Below, in pieces: positions 60,061-64,000 of a stretch of DNA of 64,000 bases (its first letter is position 1; each line of letters opens with the position of its first letter). A program made the translations under genes and the position numbers. The notes under the pieces are model-generated. The model was not told the origin of the DNA and did not search any database. It saw only the letters and a list, made by a program, of their open reading frames with translations. Source of the stretch: Micrococcus flavus (lineage in GTDB: Bacteria; Actinomycetota; Actinomycetes; Actinomycetales; Micrococcaceae); the NCBI RefSeq assembly GCF_014204815.1, contig NZ_JACHMC010000001.1:62001-126000 (forward strand), written 5' to 3'.

Positions 60061-61131
60061 TCAGGGCAAGCGCAACTCCACCGAGTAGGCCAGGTGGTCG
60101 GAGGCGCCCACCTGGACGGTGCCGCAGGAGAGCACCTGGACATCGTCCGTGACGAGGACGTGGTCGATGGGTGCCCGCACCCACGGGGGTGCGCTCGCGG
60201 GCCATGTGCCCTCTGCAGAGCCGGGGCACTGCCGGGCGGTGTCTGCCAGGTGTGTCCGTGCGGCCAGAGGCCCATGGCGCAGGGTGGCGTTGAGATCCCC
60301 GGCCACGATCATCGGTCCCTCAGCGGCGGCGCGGTCCATCTCCTGCAGGCGGCTGAGGTCGGCGCGCCAGGAGTCCATCAGCCGCGGCAGCGGGGGTGCC
60401 GTGTGGACGCCCACGATCAGCGGGCCCTCCAGGGTGCCCGCCGGTTCCAGGGCCACGGTCCCGAACGTCATCGGGGTGGGAACGGCTGGACGGTGGGACC
60501 CCATGCGGGAGTGCATCGCGATCGCCGTGGGTGCCACCCCCGCCGGTCGGCCGCGGCTGAATCCGGCGTCGTCGCCCTCGTGGACGCCCTGGGCGAAGGC
60601 GGTCCCGACCAACGCGGTCCTCACGCGTGCTGGCGACGCCTCGAGCAGTACCAGCACGTCGGGGTTCACCACCGCGATGAGATGCTGCACGTCCGCCGCG
60701 GTGAGCGTGTCCAGACTGTTGAACACGGTGACGCGCACCTCGCGGCCAGCGTTCGCCGTCGCGGTGGAGGGGCCCGCCGCCCATGGCGGGCCATCGGGCC
60801 AGAAGAGCAGTCCCGTGCCCAGGAGTGCGAACATCACAGCGACGACGACGGCCCCGGCCTGTGCGCGCGCCCTCGCCCGCTGGCCCAGGGCGAGCACGCC
60901 GAGACCGAGAAGGACGAGTCCCGCTCCCGCGAGTCCTGGGAAGGCGAGGACCTGGGCGAAGAGGAGGCGCGTGCTCAGCCACTGCCCCGGGGTGCTCTGC
61001 GGCAGGAACACGGCGATCACACCCACAGTGAGCGCGAGGACGAGTCCGGCGGTGAGCACCCGGGTGAGCAGGCGGCGTACCGGCGTCCGAGCGTTCGCCC
61101 GAGATGCCGGTCCACGGCGATCAGCAGCCAC
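60061..61131 (-). CDS. membrane-anchored endonuclease/exonuclease/phosphatase family protein
   Basis: A 356-residue protein with three N-terminal helices (about 20-110), then an EEP domain: V-T-V-F-N-S-L-D, D-V-L-V-L-L-E, V-G-V-H-T-A, I-V-A-G-D-L-N-A-T and D-H-V-L-V ... G-A-S-D-H-L-A at the end, the metal and catalytic D/N/H residues. The domain faces outside if the helices are read normally. Substrates of such proteins may be nucleic acids or phospholipids. GTG start. Confidence 0.87.
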   Translation of the reverse strand: MAADRRGPASRANARTPVRRLLTRVLTAGLVLALTVGVIAVFLPQSTPGQWLSTRLLFAQVLAFPGLAGAGLVLLGLGVLALGQRARARAQAGAVVVAVMFALLGTGLLFWPDGPPWAAGPSTATANAGREVRVTVFNSLDTLTAADVQHLIAVVNPDVLVLLEASPARVRTALVGTAFAQGVHEGDDAGFSRGRPAGVAPTAIAMHSRMGSHRPAVPTPMTFGTVALEPAGTLEGPLIVGVHTAPPLPRLMDSWRADLSRLQEMDRAAAEGPMIVAGDLNATLRHGPLAARTHLADTARQCPGSAEGTWPASAPPWVRAPIDHVLVTDDVQVLSCGTVQVGASDHLAYSVELRLP

Positions 61132-61148
61132 GAGATCAGCCCCCGCCC

Positions 61149-61805
61149 TCAGCTGTGACCCAGCCCGAGGAAGAGCCGCAGCTCCTCGGCTCCCGTGATC
61201 CGCACCGGCTCGTCCCCGCGCACGAGCTCCTCCGGGCGCAGCTCGAAGTACACCTCGCCGGTCGGCACGCCGCGACGCTCAGCCTGGCCGCGGCCGGTCT
61301 CCCGGTAGCCGACCTTCTCGCTGACCCGGCGGGAGGCGGCGTTGTCCTCCCAGGCGGAGGAGGTGACGGCGTCGAGGCCCAGACCGTCGAACGCGAGCGC
61401 GCACATCATCCGCCGCATCCGGGTGCCCAGCCCCTGGCCCTGAAACGGCAGGCCCAGCCAGGAGCCGGTCTCCAGGCGGCGGGTGCCGGCGACGTCGGGG
61501 CCGTTCATGCCCTGCATGCCGATCACCCGGCCGTTCCGCCGCACCACAAGCTCGAGGCTCACGTCGCCGTCCACAGTGCGGGTGAGGGTGGAGGCGAAGA
61601 ACCGCAGGTAGTTGGCGGGCATCTCCTCGGCCGGGGCGTCCGTCCATGGGAAGAGGAACGGCGTCCAGGAGGGGTCGTGGATCCCGCCGGCGACGACGTC
61701 GAGCACCTCCGGCACGTCGGCCTCGCGCAGCGCGGTCATCCGCAGGTCGCCGGCCTCGACGACGAGTCCGTAGGGCGGCCAGATCTCCTCGAGGGTGCGG
61801 GTCAT
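61149..61805 (-). CDS. GNAT acetyltransferase, RimJ/RimL type
   Basis: A 218-residue acetyltransferase. Conserved parts are L-R-M-T-A-L-R-E-A-D, E-T-G-S-W-L-G, the CoA loop Q-G-Q-G-L-G-T-R-M-R and A-S-R-R-V-S-E-K-V-G-Y. RimJ/RimL-like enzymes acetylate protein N-termini or antibiotics; the target is unknown. The ATG is just 6 bp from family A copy 5, whose terminal GGATTC may serve as -10 box. Confidence 0.86.
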   Translation of the reverse strand: MTRTLEEIWPPYGLVVEAGDLRMTALREADVPEVLDVVAGGIHDPSWTPFLFPWTDAPAEEMPANYLRFFASTLTRTVDGDVSLELVVRRNGRVIGMQGMNGPDVAGTRRLETGSWLGLPFQGQGLGTRMRRMMCALAFDGLGLDAVTSSAWEDNAASRRVSEKVGYRETGRGQAERRGVPTGEVYFELRPEELVRGDEPVRITGAEELRLFLGLGHS

Positions 61806-61811
61806 GCCCGG

Positions 61812-61882
61812 GAATCCCCTGCAGAAATGACCCTTCTGGGGTCGGATGAGGGCCTCATAAGGGTCATTCTTGCAGTCGATTC
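61812..61882. repeat. 71-bp palindromic interspersed repeat, family A copy 5
   Basis: Begins GAATCCCCTGCAGAA and ends TTGCAGTCGATTC; the most divergent copy, with ATAAGGGTCA replacing CAGAAGGGTCA in the 3' inner arm. It spans the gap between two GNAT genes and encodes the last residues and stop of the one at 61864. Confidence 0.84.
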
Positions 61883-62961
61883 TGAGGGCTGGCCGGCCGG
61901 CGCAGCGGCGCCGTCGCCTCCATCGCCGCCTCCACGAGGATCGGCCGGAAGCCGAGGGCCTCGTTGACGTCCAGCATGGGCCGGTTCTCCTCGGCGTTCC
62001 AGGTGATGATCGCGCGGGCCTCGGGCATCGCCTCGCGCAGCGCGATCAGGTTCGCGGCCTTCACGCGCATCCCCAGCCGGTGGCCGCGGTGCTCGGGCAG
62101 CACGATGGTGTCCCACTGGTCGACGACGCCGCTCGTCCGGGAGCGCGGCGCGACGAGTTCATTGAGCCCGACGATCCGGCCGGTGCCGCGGTGGCGGACC
62201 ACGGCGCGGAAGAGGCGCCCGGTCAGGAGGATCTGCTCCTCCCTGCGGCGGACGCGCTCCGCATCCCACGTCTGCTCCGCGACGGTCAGGTCCCCGGCGG
62301 GCACGTCCGTGGACATGCGCGCCTTGAGGACGGCGAGGTCGGCGCGCAGGGACGCGTCGGCGTCGCCCTCCCAGGCGTGCACCTCGTAGTCCTCCGAGTG
62401 CCGCTCGGCCTCGCCGAGGGCCTCGGCCGGGTCGACGGCGGGCGCGGCGACGTCGTACCGGCTCACCCGCTCGACCTGGCCGAGGGAGAACCCGTAGGAC
62501 TGGGCGAGGCGCACCCCGGGGTGGTCGGCCGGGACCGTGCCGGCCCTGCTCGAGGGGGTGAGGACCCGTGCACCGGGAACGGGCGGCGGGGTCATGGGCC
62601 AGGTCTCGAACCGGGTCTTGCCGGTGGTGTCCTGGACGAGCCTGTCGGCCAGTGCGCGGCCATGGCCCCGTCCGCGGTGCCGCGGGTGGACGTAGACGTT
62701 GAGGGCGGCCGCGTCAGGGTCGTCGACGTGGTTGATCAGGACGCGGGCGTAGCCGACCGCCTCGCCGTCGACGTACGCCAGGTAGCGGCGCTGGGTGTAG
62801 TCCGTCTCGGCGCGGGCCGCGATGAGGGTGTCCTCGGGGGAGTCGTCCCACTCGGTGGTGCCGAGCAGCTCGTGGTTGTACTCGTCTCCGAGGCGGCAGT
62901 AGGCCCGCCAGTGGGGGTCGTCCGACGAGGCGGGCAGGGGGAACTCGATGATGTCAGGCAT
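61864..62961 (-). CDS. double-domain GNAT acetyltransferase
   Basis: A 365-residue protein with two GNAT domains: the first with V-Y-V-H-P-R-H-R-G-R-G-H-G near residue 92, the second with I-V-L-P-E-H-R-G-H-R-L-G-M-R near 300. The mycothiol synthase-like organisation is seen, but other motifs of MshD are lacking. Its C-terminal Q-N-R-L-Q-E and stop are from family A copy 5. The ATG at 62961 starts the conserved part; CTTTCTGCAGAAAG, a perfect palindrome, lies at 62972-62985. Confidence 0.83.
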   Translation of the reverse strand: MPDIIEFPLPASSDDPHWRAYCRLGDEYNHELLGTTEWDDSPEDTLIAARAETDYTQRRYLAYVDGEAVGYARVLINHVDDPDAAALNVYVHPRHRGRGHGRALADRLVQDTTGKTRFETWPMTPPPVPGARVLTPSSRAGTVPADHPGVRLAQSYGFSLGQVERVSRYDVAAPAVDPAEALGEAERHSEDYEVHAWEGDADASLRADLAVLKARMSTDVPAGDLTVAEQTWDAERVRRREEQILLTGRLFRAVVRHRGTGRIVGLNELVAPRSRTSGVVDQWDTIVLPEHRGHRLGMRVKAANLIALREAMPEARAIITWNAEENRPMLDVNEALGFRPILVEAAMEATAPLRRPASPQNRLQE

Positions 62962-63402
62962 GGGGTGATTGCTTTCTGCAGAAAGGGGTGGGCGCAGAGG
63001 CACCCGTCGAGCCGTGCTCGAGACGGGCGCGCGGGGAGGGCCGGTGGTGGGTCGTCGGACCCCCGGGGTCACTGCTGCTGCATCATGGGGTGAACTGTGT
63101 CACGACGCGGATCGGGGGGCAAGGGCCTTCGCTGTCGAGATGCAGCGCAGATTTCACCGGACGCGCGGGGAACTCTTGGCATATCGGGCGGGATCCGGTC
63201 GGGGTGACACTGGGTGTCCAGGTGGGCCCCCCGCGGGTCCCAGGGATCGCCCGAAACGTACGGGCGGCTGCGGCTCTGGCGGGTTGGTTGTGGCGAGTCA
63301 TGTGGCGGGCGGACAGGGCCGGAGGTGACGCACACGGCGCACGGCGCGACCCCTCGCCACAAACGACCGATTTAGCCGAGCAGTACGAACGAAGGAAACC
63401 CC
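62962..63402. other. long intergenic region upstream of an interrupted gene
   Basis: 441 bp without a convincing gene. It includes the 14-bp palindrome CTTTCTGCAGAAAG (62972-62985) near the GNAT start. The stretch 63090-63400 is probably a promoter/leader for the gene beginning at 63403, but I could not recognise a riboswitch or a good -10/-35 pair. Confidence 0.4.
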
Positions 63403-63444
63403 ATGAGCGCCCACGATCCCCATCTGACTGTTGCGGAGCATATC
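63403..63444 (+). pseudogene. 5' end of a gene interrupted by the ISL3 element
   Basis: AAGGAA (63392-63397) precedes an ATG that opens M-S-A-H-D-P-H-L-T-V-A-E-H-I, after which the sequence passes into the end of an ISL3-type element. Ribosome site and codon use are those of a real gene. The rest, if present, lies beyond the IS outside this window. Identity unknown. Confidence 0.6.
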
Positions 63445-63445
63445 G

Positions 63446-64000
63446 GGCTCTTCACCGTTGAGTGTGGTGTGTCATGTCTAACCCGCCGCCGATGAGGAGC
63501 ATCCGGAGGCGGTAGTTGTCCCGGTTGCGGAAGCCTCGGGCGATGCGTCGGTGGAGTTCGATGAGTCCATTGATGGCTTCAGTGCCGCCGTTGCTGGCGC
63601 CGTTGGTGTCGAAGTAGCCGAGGAACTCGCGGCGCCATCTGTTCAGGGTCTTGCCCAGCCGTGCGACCTCGGGGATCGGACACGAGGTGAAGGTGGCGAG
63701 GATCTTCTCGGCGACTGCTCGCCCGGCGGCATGAGTGCCCTGACGGTAGGCGGAGCGAACCTTCTGGGCGCACAACCACGCGATTTCGACCTCGATGTGT
63801 TGCTCGTGAGCGGCCCAGGCCGTCTCGAGCCGATCGCGTTGCCGATCGGTGAGATTCTCCGCGCCGGCGCGCAGGACGTTGCGGACCCGGTACAGCGGAT
63901 CGCTCTTGCGGCCGCGGTGGCCGTGGATCTGCTGCTGAACCCGCCGGCGGACATCATCGACGACAGTGGTGGCCAGCTTGACCACATGGAAGGCGTCCAG
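63446..64000 (-). mobile_element. ISL3-family insertion sequence, one end, continues past the window
   Basis: The terminal sequence GGCTCTTCACCGTTGAGTG at 63446-63464 resembles the inverted-repeat tips of ISL3 elements, and the transposase stop lies within it. The other end is outside the window, so target duplication cannot be checked. Confidence 0.75.
63452..64000 (-). CDS. ISL3-family transposase, C-terminal part
   Basis: The last ~180 residues of an ISL3-family DDE transposase. At the window edge the frame reads L-D-A-F-H-V-V-K-L-A, the catalytic-domain segment after the second Asp; the end has A-S-N-G-G-T-E-A-I-N-G-L-I-E-L-H-R-R-I-A-R-G-F-R-N, containing the catalytic Glu. The coding sequence continues upstream beyond 64000. 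The stop is inside the terminal inverted repeat. Confidence 0.9.
   Translation of the reverse strand: MDAFHVVKLATTVVDDVRRRVQQQIHGHRGRKSDPLYRVRNVLRAGAENLTDRQRDRLETAWAAHEQHIEVEIAWLCAQKVRSAYRQGTHAAGRAVAEKILATFTSCPIPEVARLGKTLNRWRREFLGYFDTNGASNGGTEAINGLIELHRRIARGFRNRDNYRLRMLLIGGGLDMTHHTQR

Noticed and set aside
59897-60088. A 63-codon frame with C-E-R-C-H-C and C-T-R-C-G, resembling a zinc ribbon.
   Set aside because: It overlaps the end of the EEP gene, lacks a ribosome site and the cysteine pairs arise in a short GC-rich stretch; attractive but unsupported without conservation.

Overview
The window is very GC-rich with compact, mostly G/C-ending codons. The carotenoid locus (crtE-B-I, a C50-type prenyltransferase, small heterodimeric lycopene cyclase subunits, a glycosyltransferase) and many promoters of the form TANNNT placed 6-7 nt before the start codon point to an actinobacterium of the Micrococcaceae, most likely Micrococcus (M. 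luteus or a close relative). The genus is inferred from gene content, not from a database match. No rRNA, tRNA or CRISPR array was seen.

Layout. 0.2-7.9 kb: housekeeping and membrane genes (VOC protein, CPBP protease, MATE exporter, L-lactate dehydrogenase, CGNR zinc-finger protein, a ThDP enzyme). 7.9-9.6 kb: an IS110-family insertion with a long 5' non-coding region that could encode a bridge RNA. 9.6-16.5 kb: SulP transporter, GNAT, then a four-gene alcohol/aldehyde oxidation module (DUF779, GAF regulator, aldehyde dehydrogenase, alcohol dehydrogenase) with two CRP/GlxR-like palindromes. 16.6-19.6 kb: small metabolic genes. 19.6-25.2 kb: copper export (csoR-copZ-copA) next to an ArsC-type arsenate reductase, isochorismate synthase and a lone three-helix-bundle protein. 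25.5-30.3 kb: MpaB-like oxygenase, rlmN, aldo/keto reductase, FMN-binding stress protein, aroQ, thioredoxin.

30.4-39.1 kb is the carotenoid region. idi is divergent from a MarR regulator that starts a tightly overlapping run: marR-crtE-crtB-crtI-cyclase pair 1-prenyltransferase-cyclase pair 2-membrane protein-glycosyltransferase. IPP/DMAPP made available by Idi feed GGPP synthesis, phytoene formation and desaturation to lycopene. The UbiA-type enzyme would add two C5 units, the small cyclase subunits close the rings, and the glycosyltransferase would decorate the product. Two complete cyclase pairs flanking the prenyltransferase is the most notable metabolic feature.

39.1-63.0 kb: an SDR-type protein, a SWIM/SNF2 helicase, a DUF2975/HTH pair, many small membrane proteins, a shortened AztD-like zinc protein, a lipoprotein with a short upstream ORF, cytochrome oxidase assembly-like genes, acetyltransferases, and a PadR/DUF2812 pair under a 38-bp perfect palindrome. 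This half is rich in intergenic repeats. One family (A) has five copies, all exactly 71 bp and palindromic, and two copies supply the 3' coding ends of genes. Family B is a set of hairpins (three copies). Family C is a short motif found both intergenically and as three in-frame 33-bp units inside copA. The window ends in an ISL3-family element that interrupts a gene after its 14th codon.
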